Positions 10,321-22,500 of a DNA stretch of 64,000 nt are shown here, one piece after another. A program made the translations under genes and the position numbers. How positions within the stretch are numbered: position 1 is the stretch's first letter; each line of letters starts with the position of its first letter. The notes under the pieces were generated by a model. That model was not told the DNA's origin, did no database searches, and was given only the letters and a program-made list of their open reading frames with translations. Where the stretch lies: assembly GCF_002878395.1 (NCBI RefSeq), contig NC_061118.1:129532726-129596725 (forward strand), given 5' to 3'. The stretch is from Capsicum annuum. Lineage: Eukaryota > Streptophyta > Magnoliopsida > Solanales > Solanaceae.

Positions 10321-11720
10321 CTCTACACCCATACACTACCTTTTGATAGGTCGACTAAACGAACACCAAGTCGGGCAAGCTGATGAACTTCCTGAACTAA
10401 ATTCTTCTTATCATCTTCTACATGAGCAACACTACCCATAGACATCTTATTGAGAGCATCAGCCACTACATTGTCCTTGCTTGGATAATATAGGACACCC
10501 ATGTCATAGTGTTTAGACAACTTCAACCACCTTATCTAATGGAGGTTTAGGTCTTTCTGAGAGAACACATACTAGAGGATGTTATGGTCTCTGAACATGT
10601 CAATATGTATCCTATACAAATAGTGCCTCCAAATCTTTAAGCCAAATACTATAGCTGCTAACTCAAGATCATAAGTGGGGTAGTTCTTTTCATGGAGCTT
10701 AAGTTTTCTAGAGGCATAGGCTATGACCTTACTTTTCTACATCTAAACTCATCCCAAACCAATGGTGGAGGCATCACAATATACCATAAACCCATATGAA
10801 CCATCTGGTAGAATCAAAACTGGAGTTGTAGTAAGTCAATTATTCAACTCCTAAAAACTCTTTTCATAAGAATCTGACCACTGGAACTTGACTTTCTTCT
10901 AAGTCAATCTGGACATACGGGATGCAATAGACGAAAATTGTTCAATAAACCATCGGTAATAGTCATCCAAGCCCAAGAAACTCTGGCTATCAAATGGAGA
11001 GATGGTCTGGGCTAGTTTCTCACTTCTTTGGTCTTTTAAGGATCCACTCTAATGCCATCAACGAAAACTATATGGACAAGAAAAGCTACTAACCTTAGCC
11101 AAAATTTGTACTTACTCAATTTGGCAAACAACTGATGGTTTCTGAGAATCTGTACCACTATTCTGAGATGGTCTGCATGATCATGTTCACTATAGGAGTA
11201 GATAAGAATGTAATCAATAAAGACTATGACTAACATGTCCAAGTACTGCTGAACACACGGTTCATCAAGTCCATGATGCTTCTAGGACGTTGGTGACACC
11301 AAATGACACGACTAGGAATTTGAAGTGACCATACCAAGTTTTAAATCTATTTTTAGATTGTCACATCCTCCAACTCTAAGTTAATTATAGCCTGATCTGA
11401 GGTCTATCTTAGAAAAGTAACTGGCACCCTGAAATCGGTCACATAAGTTATTGATTATGGAAAGTGGATACTTGTTCTTGATCATAACTTTATTCAAATG
11501 ACGGTAGTCTATACACATTATAAGAGAACCACTTGTCTTATGCACGAATAGAATTGGTGCACCCCAAGGAGATATACTAGTCTGATGAATCCCTTATCTA
11601 GGAGATCCTTCAACTGTTCTCTTAATTCTTTAAGTTTTTCTAGATCCATTCTGTATGGTGGAATAGATATGTGTTGAGTATCTGGAAAAGGTCTATTCTA
11701 AAGTCAATTTCCCTCTCGGG
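10321..11720 (-). pseudogene. Reverse transcriptase and RNase H of element B
   Basis: The RT palm motif reads [10 protein letters not shown] (about 11228-11200). The family has FIDD, so one of the two catalytic aspartates is Tyr. Downstream on the minus strand (11242-11036) the thumb-connection region is still readable. RNase H ends with YDMGVLYYPSKDNVVADAL (about 10526-10440), the usual DYDxxxxYHPGKxNxVADALSR tail. Numerous frame breaks separate the pieces. The protein would copy genomic RNA into DNA; with the metal site broken it cannot. Confidence 0.8.
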
Positions 11721-12330
11721 AGGAACTCCGAAAAGATATTTGGGAAACACCTCTAGGAATTCACATGCTACTAGAACTAACTCAAGACTGGGAGTATCAG
11801 AACTAGAATCCTTGACTCAAACAAGATGATAGACACACCCCCTAGATATCCCCATAGGTAAGAAACAAGTTGATCCCTTAGTGCTAAGGTCCTACCCCTC
11901 CATTCTAGGACAGGTTCATGTGAAAACTAAAATTGGACAAATTTATTTCTGCACTCAACTGAGTCATAGAATGAATGAAGCCAATCCATGCCGAGAATGA
12001 TATCAAAATCTATCATACCTAATTCTACAAAGTCTGTTGAAGTGACTTTTTGAGATACTATAACCGGACAGTTCTTGTATACCCGTCAGGCTATAATAGA
12101 TTTACCCACTATTGTAGAGACTAAGAAAGGATCTATTCAAATTTTAGGACTGACTCTAAAGTCAACAGTTATATAAGGAGTTACAAAGGAAGAAAAAGCT
12201 ACTAGATCTAACAAAGCATAAACATGCAAATAATAAACTTATAACGTACCAATGAACACATTAAGAGAACTTTCTTCATCCTGTCAGGACTAAAGTGCAT
12301 AGATTCTATTTGGGCGTTGCCCACTGGTGG
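11721..12330 (-). pseudogene. Aspartic protease region of element B
   Basis: The minus strand reads ILGMDWLHSF near 12005-11975, the block after the protease core. The active-site stretch near 12230-12190 reads ALLDLVA, where relatives have ALLD[PL]GA, so the catalytic signature has lost its Gly. The region links gag to RT in one polyprotein, as usual for this family. Confidence 0.7.
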
Positions 12331-13449
12331 CACTGGAAGAGATACCCTGCTGATTTAGGCGATCGAACTAAGTAAGGGGATGATTATGTTGACTCTATGA
12401 ACCTACATGAGGACACTGTCTGACCCTGTGGCCTGGCTTGATACATCTAAAACATGCATCACTGCCAGCTTTGTAGACACCCTGATGGTTTTTACCACAC
12501 TTATGGCAGAGAGGATTTGTTTGGGCACTGCTAACACTACCCTGGGGTTTCGAGCCTGATTCTATATCTCAATTATTTTCTATGAATTTTGGAACTGGAG
12601 CCCTAGCTTAGGACAGAGCTGGAACTGAATATTTTGGGTGGAACTGAGAATGATTCCCACCCTCTTACTTAGGCTGAGTGAAGTTAAAGCTACCTATTTT
12701 AGCTCTCTTATTATCCCACTCTTTCTCTTTATTCTTAGCCTTTTTTATCTTCTGAGCATTGACCATGAGCCTTGATATGTCCATTTCCCTAATCAATATT
12801 ATGGTTCTACATTTCTTGACCATACTATTAGACACACCCAAAACAAATTTACTCATCTTCGATTTTTTATCTGTTATCATATGAGGGGCATATATGGCTA
12901 ACTGGGTAAACTTAAGAGAATACTCTTGTACTATCATGTTTCCCTACTTCAGATTAATAAACTCTATAACCATCGCTTTCCTCAACTCTAGCGGGAAGAA
13001 CCTATCTAGAAAAGCAATAGCAAACTCCTCACTTTCTATGAACCTGCATCTGCGGCCCTCTCTACTTTTTGCTGTTTGAACCAAGAGTGAGCCACATCCT
13101 GTAATTGATATGTGGATAACTCAACACTCTCACTATCAGTCACCCTAATAATATCTGTAACTTTCTACATCTGATCAATAAATTTATGTAGGTCATGATC
13201 TGACTTTGACCCAGTAAAAGAGATAGGGTTCATTCGGGTGAAGTCCCAAATCCTGGCTATAGCGGTATTGGCCTATGGGTTGGACAGAAAAACAGTTGGG
13301 CGTTCAATCTGGTCTACTACAGAATAAGCTAGGGTGGTGAAAGTTACTCTGAATTTTGTGTGGGAGACATGCTCATTCAGAGGATCTAGCTGAACGGGCT
13401 GAGGTGCTGGCTGATTTTCTGTTCTTCTTCTGTTCTTCGTTGGATGCAT
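12331..13449 (-). pseudogene. gag of element B
   Basis: Start at the ATG at 13449 (MHPTKNRRR), which aligns with the MPPRKNNR start of element A and lies 3 nt after an acceptor-like TTTATAG. The capsid part at 12937-12665 reads EYSLKFTQLA...ISRLMVNAQKI, typical of the retrotransposon gag domain. It is followed by a zinc-knuckle pair near 12520-12420: CHKCGKNHQGVY (last Cys lost) and CFRCIKPGHRVRQC (complete CCHC). An in-frame TAG occurs about 58 codons in (near 13275), and there are further breaks. Gag would form the virus-like particle. Confidence 0.8.
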
Positions 13450-13452
13450 GTT

Positions 13453-15538
13453 CTATAAACAAAATAGAGAAAAGGATTAAACTAAGAGTTTAATTTGATC
13501 TGATGCTCACTCGCACGACATTATTACTGAAAGAAGGGAAATTTTTCCTAAAACATCTCGTAGCCTCCTGTCCATAAGTGTGGCGCACTACATAACCATG
13601 TACAAGACTTTACTAGACACGGCTTTCAGACTTTCTAGGACTCGATTAAACCTTAAGCTCTTATACTAAGTTTGTAACATCACGAGTCTATATCCCAAAT
13701 ACTACACGGTACTAGAGACCCTAAAGGACCACCAGCTAACCTATTACTGATACCTACTGTGAGCACTGTATAATAATAATATTGTAATAGAAACCTATCT
13801 GAAATAAATGTGGAAGTGAGGATCTAAACACCATAAGGTTCATAACTGGAAACCAATACCGAATACTAAAACACATGTCTAAAATACTTTAGCCTGAAAG
13901 CCTCTAACTGTTGGAATTATGGAGTTGATGGGACAAGCCCCCAACTAACTTCGACTACTGAAAACTGCACTGTAATACTGAAATAATAATCTGTCTTCAA
14001 ACTATGAGTACTCACCACTATGTCTACTACTGATAGGCTGGGTTGCTAAGTACAGTGAGGAGCCTGTGCATTTGAACATATGATATAAGACATCATAGTA
14101 CAAAATAAAGGTATGTGTCAGTACATTGAATGTACTGGTTTGTTAAGTAAGGTAGGCTGATATACATGGGTTTATGTGCATGAATAATAACTGACTGAGT
14201 AACATGAACACAACTGAATGAGAGAACATACATGAATACATAAATTATAACTGAGATCATGTTAACACTAGTTATTGAGTTCTGAATACTGGTTAACTGA
14301 TATCTGAGTTTACTAATACTGTAATACTGATAACTGAGTGACTGTTTCTGACAGTCTTGATTGATAACTAGGTAACTATTTCTGACAGTCCTGATTATGT
14401 AAAACTAAACTGAGTTCTATACTGAGCTAGGTGATTATATCTGATGGTACTAATTCTGTAGAACTAACCTGAGTTCTATATTGAGACTAAAACTGAAATT
14501 GTAGGAGGTAATCATCTAACTGACATGCCCCTCTCTAAATGGATTGGGGTCCAACCTATGACCTAAGTTCGAAGGGTGTAAGTACCGTTCCATGGGTAGA
14601 GACAAGCAGTGAGTTAACCCTCTTTGATAGGAAGATCTTTTATCAACCCTCGTTGGTAAGAAAACTTGTATGAGATGTATCAACCCTAGTCTTAGAGAAA
14701 TATATCTCAACCTACACTTTCTACGTAGTTTTGTAACTTAGGGATTGCTACTAAGGGTCAAACCCTATGCTGGTAGGAATACCTCCATCCCTGGGTTCGC
14801 TCGATGCTGAATCTTACTCTTAACTGAATAGGCATTGAACTGATTTTTAGTCCATAATAGGCTTGAATAAACTGTTACTGATTATACTATCTAACTGAGC
14901 TGAACTGGGTTCATTGGGTTCCACTAACTGATAGAGTACTACTAAATCTATTTAACTAACTGGGTTCATTGAGTTCTGAACTAAATACTAAACTGAGACT
15001 ATGAGTAATTACTGATTACTACTATACATAACACTACTGAGACTGTTCTATAACAACTATAGCTCTAGGTAAACGACTAAATTTTTCGCTATTGAATACC
15101 CCTAGGACTCAATAGCATAAAAAGTAAAGCATAGAATAAACTTGAAAAGCATAACATTGTGCACTTGTTCATAACTCATCCATAGAGACATTTTATCAAA
15201 CACTTGTAAGGCATAAGTTTACACATGAGCAATTTAACAAACACTTGGGGAGTATCAATATGCACATGATACTAAAAAAACATGTAGACATCATAACATC
15301 AATTTCCAAATTAACAAATTCAATGACTTTAACATGAATTCACATGATATTACACACATAATAATCAATTCCACATGAATCTTATAATAGACCATGGCTT
15401 AGAAATCCAATTAACATTATAATCATGAATACACTTAAATCAAATCATGAAAATCATGAATTCAATCTACTTGAAGTTTTAAAAGAGTTTCTTGGACTCC
15501 AAGGGTGAAAGGAACTCTTGGATGAATACTTCACAAAC
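13453..15538 (-). other. Predicted leader intron of element B
   Basis: The donor-like CAG|GTTTGT (15541-15533) in the 5' LTR and the acceptor-like TTTTGTTTATAG ending at 13453 would remove 2086 nt containing the rest of the LTR and the PBS. The 3' LTR copy has the stronger donor CAG|GTATGT (7895-7887), so the 5' copy has weakened since insertion. Confidence 0.45.
13656..13668 (-). other. Primer-binding site of element B (degenerate)
   Basis: The minus strand reads TAGTATAAGAGCT, three changes from TGGTATCAGAGCC, 4 bp from the LTR edge at 13673. This is the initiator tRNA-Met type. Confidence 0.7.
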
Positions 15539-16159
15539 CTGAGTACTTGTATTATTGAAGGTTGATGCCGAGTTCTTGAATCTTGAACCTTTAATTGAAG
15601 CCCTTGGATTTTGTTATTGAGTAATTTTGAGAATAGTGAATGGATTTTGCCTCTAAAGTGGCTCGTGTTTTGGGTGCTGATAGACATGTAAAATGACCCA
15701 TATACCCCTGAGGATGCGGCTTTTAATGACTGAAAACTGGTATAGCGATGCACAAATTGATGTGTCACGTTGATGGGATCAACGTGATGGATGATGCGCC
15801 ATGTCGAGTCTGCGTCGATTCACTAGAATTTTCACTGGGAGTTGGGAAAAAATATTCATCGATGTAATAGGTGATGTGGCGCATCAAGATCTTTTCGATA
15901 CACTAGTTTGGACTCCCAAACATGCTTCAAACGATGTTCAAAAAATTTAAAACATGTCCGAGAACACCTACTGACATTCCTGATCATGAAGCAACTTAAA
16001 TATCGATATTTAATGATCCTAAGGGTGTGAAATAAGATCGCTAACTATGAAGAATAAAATAACTCTAATTATGAATACTTGCTAAATTTTTCTAAGTCTA
16101 GGACCATTTAACAAGCTTTAAAGCACTGAATTAAGCTTAGGATTTTGCGGGGTCTTACA
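13673..16159 (-). repeat. 5' LTR of element B
   Basis: Runs from TGTAACATC at 13673 to GGTCTTACA ending at 16159, and aligns over its whole length with 5982-8523. It contains the same order of GC-rich box (15900-15735), leader, donor-like site, core and subrepeats. It is followed by the right target duplication and then directly by D integrase codons. Confidence 0.9.
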
Positions 16160-16572
16160 ATATCTCCTATGAAGGGGGTAATACGGTTTGGTAACAAGGG
16201 AAAATTAAGTCCCCGATATATTGTTCCCTATTATAGTTTGAAGAGGGTTGTAAATTTTGCCTATGAGTTGGAGTTTCCTTCTATTTAAACTCCATCCACC
16301 CGGTTTTCCATGTCTCTATGTTGGGAAAATGTGAGGGTGATGCTTCATTAGTTGTTCCCTTAAAGGATGGTTGTATTTCGAAGTCTTTGTCTTATAAGGA
16401 AGTCCTGGTAAGGATTTTAGATCGTCAAGTTCATCGGTTACGAACAAAAGAGATGGCTCCAGTATAGGTTCTATGGAGGAACCAAAAGTCCGAGGAAGCT
16501 ACTTGGGAAGCGGAAGAGGACATGAAGTCCAAGTATTTGTATTTCTTTCCCATTTTAAGAACTCGTGATTGA
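16160..16572 (+). pseudogene. Integrase C-terminus and chromodomain of element D, 3' part
   Basis: Just after the duplicated ATATC the plus strand reads PMKGVIRFGNKGKLSPRY, the block that should follow the ILKV at 5970-5981. It continues with FAYELEFPS, a frameshift near 16285, VFHVSMLGKCEGDASLVV, and a chromodomain SYKEVLVRILDRQVHRL...VLWRNQKSEEATWEAEED, ending at the TGA at 16570-16572. An in-frame TAG interrupts the chromodomain near 16467. The polypeptide is the second half of the interrupted D integrase; D is unrelated in orientation to its invader B. Confidence 0.85.
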
Positions 16573-16817
16573 TGTATATGTTAATCTTCTTAACTTGATT
16601 TACATCTTTGATAGACTATGGGTTCGAGTCCCTAAATTATGGATTGAGAAAGTATTTTTAAATACAATGGGTTAGAGTCTTAAGGTCAATTGAATGAATT
16701 GTTGATTGACAATGATCATGGCATATGATTCATCCTTATTGTGAGTCTTTGCTTTCTAACTTAGTTAATGGTTAGTTTTATGTGTTTTATGGGTTAGAGT
16801 CTTTGTGTTTTAGTTCT
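16573..16817 (+). repeat. D-type LTR-like fragment
   Basis: This is noncoding. It repeats the phrase GGGTT[AC]GAGTC at about 16630, 16670 and 16789, the same motif that forms the 34-bp array at 27335-27572. It is therefore probably the inner part of a D-type LTR directly abutting the end of D pol. No polypurine tract is seen between the stop codon and this stretch, so a deletion is likely. It ends where C LTR homology begins. Confidence 0.45.
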
Positions 16818-18864
16818 AACTGAAAATAATACAATTGACACCCACAAGTCTGAAACATAAGAAAAAATGTTAAAAACTAACTGGTAAAACTGACAGGTAA
16901 CTATTTTTCTGAAATGTCTAAAAGCTTCTAAAACTGACTGAATGTGAGTTGATGGAACAGGCCCCAATTAAATCCCAGAGACTACTAAACTAAAATGCTG
17001 AATTAACATAATTGTTCCTTTAAATATGAGGACTTATTAATTCTATTGCTACTAATGATTAGGGAGGTCTAGCTATGGTTGGGAACCTGAGCGTCTGAAC
17101 CTATGATATGATACATCATAGTTCAAGAAACGATTATGCGGTAAGTACTTTGAATGTAATAGTATGCTAGGTGGGGTTAGATTGATATGAATGGGCTAAT
17201 GTACATGAATAATAACTGACTAAATGAATAGCATGAAATAACTGATACATGGTATGCATGAAAGCTGTAAAATATGTGGATTCATGACCAACCATATAAC
17301 ATGACACTAGAATAGTCTCTAAATGGAAATAATAAAATCTGTGTACTAGTTTAACTGATAAAATGTACGCTATGATCAAGCAAACCTGAAGTGAATTTTG
17401 AACTGAGACTGGTCATAAACTGTGGGAGCTATCATCTAACCAACATGCCCCAATATGAACTAATTAGGGTCTAACCTGTGACCCCAGTTGGAAGGGTGTC
17501 AGTACCATGCCACGGGTACTAACACTGGCTATGTGGATCCACTAAAGTGAAGTCCCGAAGGACTAAAGAGCCACCCTCTACTAGCAGGTGCCCTAGCAAG
17601 ATATACGCCAACCCTTAACCGACAGGTTAACATCTCAACCTATGTTGGCTACATATTTCTGGAATAAAGGGACTGCTATTAAAGGTCACACCCTCAACTG
17701 GCAGGTGAGCCCCCATCCCTGGGTTCGGTCAATGCTAAATCCTATCCCAACTGGACTACTCCGATTACTGGACTGAACTGAGCTTACTGACATGTTATAC
17801 TGACTAAACTGATAATACTCTAATATATCTAAAATCATTCAGAAAATACTGAGACTAAGTAAACAGCTAAGTTTTTTTGTATTCATAACCCTTAGGACTC
17901 GATAAGATTACCAGTATAAACATTCTAAAGTTTCAAAAGCATGATAAGTAGTCATTGTTCAAAATTAATCTCTTAGGCATTTCATAAAACACATGGGGGT
18001 CATAAAGTCGTAGCATTTGAATAGTTAAATCATGGCATAATAGCATAATTTCAATACAAAAATCATGGGTTAAGGATTTAACATGCAAATATCATCCTTT
18101 AAATGGATCAAAGGCTAATTCCAATAAAAACATATGTAAACATGATATAAAAATTAAAATTCATGGAAGTTCATGGATAAAACTCATGAAAACATATAAA
18201 GGTCATAATTTTAAAATTTAAAATGGATTCTTAGACTCCATGTGTTACAAGGACCCATAAATGAACATCTAACATACCTTAACTGATGAATGTTCATGAG
18301 TTCTTGGTGATTTCTTGGAGCTTGAACTTGGATTTGAAGAAGCTAGTGTTTTTTTCTTGAGAGAGTTTGTGAAAAGAAGAGTGATTTTGCCCTTTTTGGG
18401 GCCTTAATATCGTGTTATTTGTGAGGAAAAGTAAGGGGAAAATAACTCAAATACCCCTACATACCCAAAACTAATTAAAATGATCATGGCCAGTGATATG
18501 GTAAGAGACACATTGCGTTGCTCAGTCGATGTGTTAGGAGAAGTGTCTCATTGTACCCCACCAACGCGATAAGTGTCATGCCGCGGATATATCGCGTTGA
18601 CTCGCTGGTTTGAAAATTGAAACAAGCCAAAAACCTCATCCAAAAAATATGAAACTTATCAGAGACATGCTAACGACCACCCCAATCGTTAATCAACTTA
18701 AAAATCAACGTACTATGATCGGGAAGATCGGAATTAAAATCATCAAAGTTTAAGAGGCATTGGAAATGACTAAGTCTTAACACTTAGTGAAATTTTCTAG
18801 GTCTTAGACCCATTTAGCATGCAAGAGTGAGTGGAAACCACCTAGGATCTTATGGGGTCTTACA
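16818..18864 (-). repeat. 3' LTR of element C, truncated
   Basis: It aligns with 24054-26096, so about 155 bp are missing at the low-coordinate end. It ends with GGGGTCTTACA at 18864. It contains the donor-like AAGGTATGT (18280-18272), the shared core (about 17720-17460, including CCACGGGTACTAACACTGG) and a GC-rich box near 18605-18495. Confidence 0.85.
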
Positions 18865-18880
18865 GTATCTCCCCCTTGGG
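18865..18880 (-). other. Polypurine tract of element C
   Basis: The minus strand reads CCCAAGGGGGAGATAC immediately before the 3' LTR. It is the best-preserved tract in the window and gives the reference for B, E, F and G. Confidence 0.7.
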
Positions 18881-19074
18881 AGCATTTATCCTTGAATGAG
18901 ACCGGTTAAGATAAGAATTACTGAGGTACTAAGATTACATACTAGAAATGTATAACTAAAACATGATTACATGACTGAGTCTGAATATGGTGACTGGCTG
19001 AACTGATTCGTGAATGCATGCAATGAAATGAATATGATCATATGGCTGGGACTGAGAATGGAAAAGAGATAATC

Positions 19075-20470
19075 TGAGGGAAAACTATTACCTTTAACTA
19101 AATCAGAGTTTACGAAGAAAAGGTGAGGGTACTTGGTTCGCATATCTACTTATTTTTCCCAAGCGGCTCCCTCAACAGACTAATTCTGGTAAAGAACTTT
19201 GACCAAGGGAATTTCTTTGTTCCTTAGTCTGTGAATCTGGCGATCTATGATTTTGACTAGGAATTCTTCATAAGAAAAGATATCCTAAACATCTAACCTT
19301 TCTAAAACAACAATGATAAATGGATGACCAATACACTTTTTCAACAAAGAAACGTAAAACACTAGGTGTACTAATGCCAAATCTACGCGCAATGCAAGCT
19401 CGTAATCTACTGTTCCAAAGTGGATCAAGATCCTATAAGGGACAACATATTAGGGACTAAGCCTCCCCTTCTTGAAAAACCTCTTCACTCTCTTCATGGG
19501 AGAGATTTTCAAGTAAACCAAGTCTTCAACTTTGAACTCGAGATCCCTTCTAAACACATCTGCATAGGATTTCTGACGGCTTTGGGCTATCTTATGCCTT
19601 TCTCTGATTACCTGAACTTTCTCTATTGCATCAAATACTAAATCTAGATCTATTAAATTGATCTCACCTACCTCAAACCAACCAATAGGAGATCTATATC
19701 TCCCCTTATACAGAGCCTTAAATGGAGCCATCTAAATACTAGAATGATAACTGTTATTGTAGCTAAAATCAATCAATGGAAAATAATCATCCCAAGTGCC
19801 CTTAAAGTTGATAATACAAGCCCTCAACATATCTTCTAAGGTTTGAATGGTCCTCTTTGGCTGACCATCTCCTTGAGGGTAAAAGGTTGTACTGAGATGA
19901 ACTTGAGTACCAAGAACCTTCTGTAAAGCTTTTCAAAAGTGAGAGGTAAACTAAGTACCTCTATCTGAAATGATGGACAACGTTACTCCATAAACCTAAC
20001 CAACTCTCTAATAAAGAGCCTGGCAAAATCCTCAGTTGAATAAGAAGTATGGACTGGTAGGAAATAGGCTAATTTGGTTAGTCTGTCTATAATAACCCAA
20101 ATCGAATCATGTTGATGATGTGAACGAGGCAACCCTATCATAAAGTCCATGTTAACCTCTTCCCACTTCCAAGTAGGGGTGATAAACTCATTCATAGTTC
20201 TACTAGGTCTTTGGTGCTCAACCTTAATGTGCTGACAATTAGCACACTTGCCTACAAACTCTACAAAACCCTTTTTCATAACACTCCACCAATAAATTTC
20301 CCGCAAATCATGGTACATCTTAGTGGCTCCTGGGTGTATAGAGTAATGCACCCTATGCGCTTCTGCAAGAATTTTCTATCTCAAACCTTCTACACACGGC
20401 ACACACAGTCTACCCTAGCATACACCATGTCATCTCCCCCCTTAGGAAAAAACTTCTACTTTCTGATCTC
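19075..20470 (-). pseudogene. Integrase and chromodomain of element C
   Basis: The frame at 20351-19983 holds an intact HHCC finger (HYSIH ... CANC), then NMDFMIGLPR with the first catalytic Asp and DSIWVIIDRLTK. A frameshift near 19985 follows RELVRF. Near 19880-19860 the motif reads DGQPKRT, so the catalytic Glu is Lys. The frame at 19731-19450 carries GRYRSPIGWFEVGE through KRVKRFFKKGRLSP. Further along, YVSLLKKCIGHP and a chromodomain with stops (RLDV* near 19290) end about 19075, where a small indel has removed the normal stop. It would join cDNA to the host genome; it is inactive. Confidence 0.85.
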
Positions 20471-21930
20471 TGACTAACTCCTTCAACTCCACTAGATATG
20501 GGGTCCCTATCTTTCTTTTCTTTCACTTCGTCAACCAAAGAAGATTCCAAACTATTCTAAACCAAAACACTACCCTCAGCTGAGTCAACCAAATAAATGC
20601 CTAACCTAGCCAGCTGATGAAACTCTTAAACTAGCTTCTTCTTATCATTCTCAACATGAGCCATACTACCCATACACAATCTACTAAGGGCATCTGCCGC
20701 TACATTGGTCTTTCCTAGATGATACAAAACACTCATATCACAGTCCTTCAACAATTCTAACCATTTTTTTTATGGGGATATAACTCTCTGCAAAAACACA
20801 TACTACAAACTCTTGTGGTCTATGAACACATCAACATGCACCCCATATAGATAATGTCTCCAAACTTGTAAGGTAAACACAATAACTGCTACCTCAAGAT
20901 CATAGGTAAGATAATTCTTCTTATGGGGTTTAAGCTATCTAGGAGAATACACTATGACCTTACCTCTCTGCATCAAAACACAACCCAAACTAACTCTGGA
21001 AGCATCACAATAAAGAATAAACTCATTTGAACCATCTAGCAAGGTCAAAACTAAGGTTGAGGTGAGTCGAGTCTTTAACTCCTAAAAACTCTTCTCATAA
21101 GAATCTGACCATTGAAGCTTGACCTTCTTTTAAGTCAATCTAGATATAGGGATGAAATAGACCAAAACCCTTTAATAAACCATCGATATAGCCAGCTAAA
21201 CCCAAGAAACTCCTGATATCTAACAAAGAAATGGGTCTGTGCTACCTTCTCACTCCTTAGGTCTTTTAAGGGTCAACTCTAAAGTCATCACCGAAAATAA
21301 TATGGCCAAGAAAAGATACTGACATTAGCCAAAATTTGCACTTACTAAATTTGGCAAACAACTGATGGGCTCTAAGAGTCTATAATATTATTCTAAGGTG
21401 GACAGCATGATCATTTTTATTACGAGAATAGACAAAGATGTCATCTATGAAGACTATGATGAACATGTCTAAGTACAGCTTAAACACTTTGTTCATCAAG
21501 TCCATGAAAGATGCTAGGGCATTTGTTATACCAAAGGACATGACTAGAAATTCAAAGTGATCATACCAATTTTTGAAAGTTGTTTTTAAAATGTCACATT
21601 CTCTAACTATGAGCTGATGATAGATGGATCTGAGGTCTATTCTAGATAAATAAATTGCACCCTAAGGTTGATAAAATATGTCATCAATCAGAGGGAGTAG
21701 ATACTTATTCTTGAATGTGAATATGGTTAACTGACGGTAATCGATGCACATTCAAAGAGACCATCTTACTTACGCATGAAAAAGATTGGAACTCCCCATG
21801 GGGAAACACTGGGATGGATGAATGCCTTATCTGAGAGATCTTTCAATTGTCATTTCAACTCCCTAAGCTCGGTGGGAGCCATTACATAGGGTGGGATAGA
21901 GATAGGCTGGGTATCTGGAAGAAGCTCTAT
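20471..21930 (-). pseudogene. Reverse transcriptase and RNase H of element C
   Basis: The RT metal site [10 protein letters not shown] is intact near 21463-21434, unlike in B. RNase H ends near 20690-20600 with a VAADAL-like tail and ARLGIYLVD. The N-terminal linker [17 protein letters not shown] lies near 21960-21930. Stops and frame changes are frequent in between, and no frame exceeds about 70 codons, so this is a decayed enzyme despite the good motif. Confidence 0.8.
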
Positions 21931-22500
21931 ACTTAAGTCAATTTTCCTTTCGGGAGGAACTCTGGGAAGATCTTTGGGGAACACATCTAGAAATTCCCTC
22001 ACTACTAAAATTTAGTCGAGATTGGGAGTCTTTGAACTTGATTCTTTAACTCAAACAAAATGGTAGACACACCCCTTGAATATTATTTTTCTCTCCCTAA
22101 GGTATGAAACAAGATGACCCCTAAGTTTTGAGGTACTACCCCTCCATTTAAGGATTGGTTCATTCAAAAATTGGAAATAAACAAATATGTTTCTAAAATA
22201 AACTAAAGCATAGCATGAGTGGAGCCAATTCATGCCGAGAATGACATAAATATTAGTAATCTCTAACTCAACAAGATCAACTGAGATGACTTTATGGGAT
22301 GCTATGGCCGAACAGTTCCTAAATACCTACCTGGCTATAATAGAGACACCTACTAGGCTGGACACTAGAAGGGTTCTACTAAAGTCTCAAGATTGACACA
22401 AAAATTAACAGCTATGTAGGGAGTTACAAAAGAAAGAGAAGCTCCAAGATCTAACAAAGCATAAATATGTAAATAAAAGACATATAACGTAACAGTAACC
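21931..22500 (-). pseudogene. Protease region of element C
   Basis: The minus frame 22233-22051 begins at MNWLHSCYA (family: GMDWL, Asp now Asn). Near 22470-22430 the strand reads ALLDLGASLSFVTPY, a good match to the active-site region of the family protease, with D-L-G-A in place of the D-[ST]-G-[AS] signature. It joins gag to RT. Confidence 0.75.

Larger units (their letters stand above)
5982..16159 (-). mobile_element. Element B: near-complete Tekay/Del-type chromovirus
   Basis: A 10.2-kb minus-strand element with two LTRs (2542 and 2487 bp), PBS, gag, PR, RT, RNase H, integrase, chromodomain and polypurine tract in the expected order. The gag ATG at 13449 and the last stop at 8843 enclose about 4.6 kb, the usual Gag-Pol length of this family. 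It lies in opposite orientation inside element D and so is younger than D. Its own LTRs have diverged visibly (roughly 85-90 percent alike by eye where I compared them). Catalytic sites of RT and integrase are mutated, so it is inactive. Confidence 0.9.
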
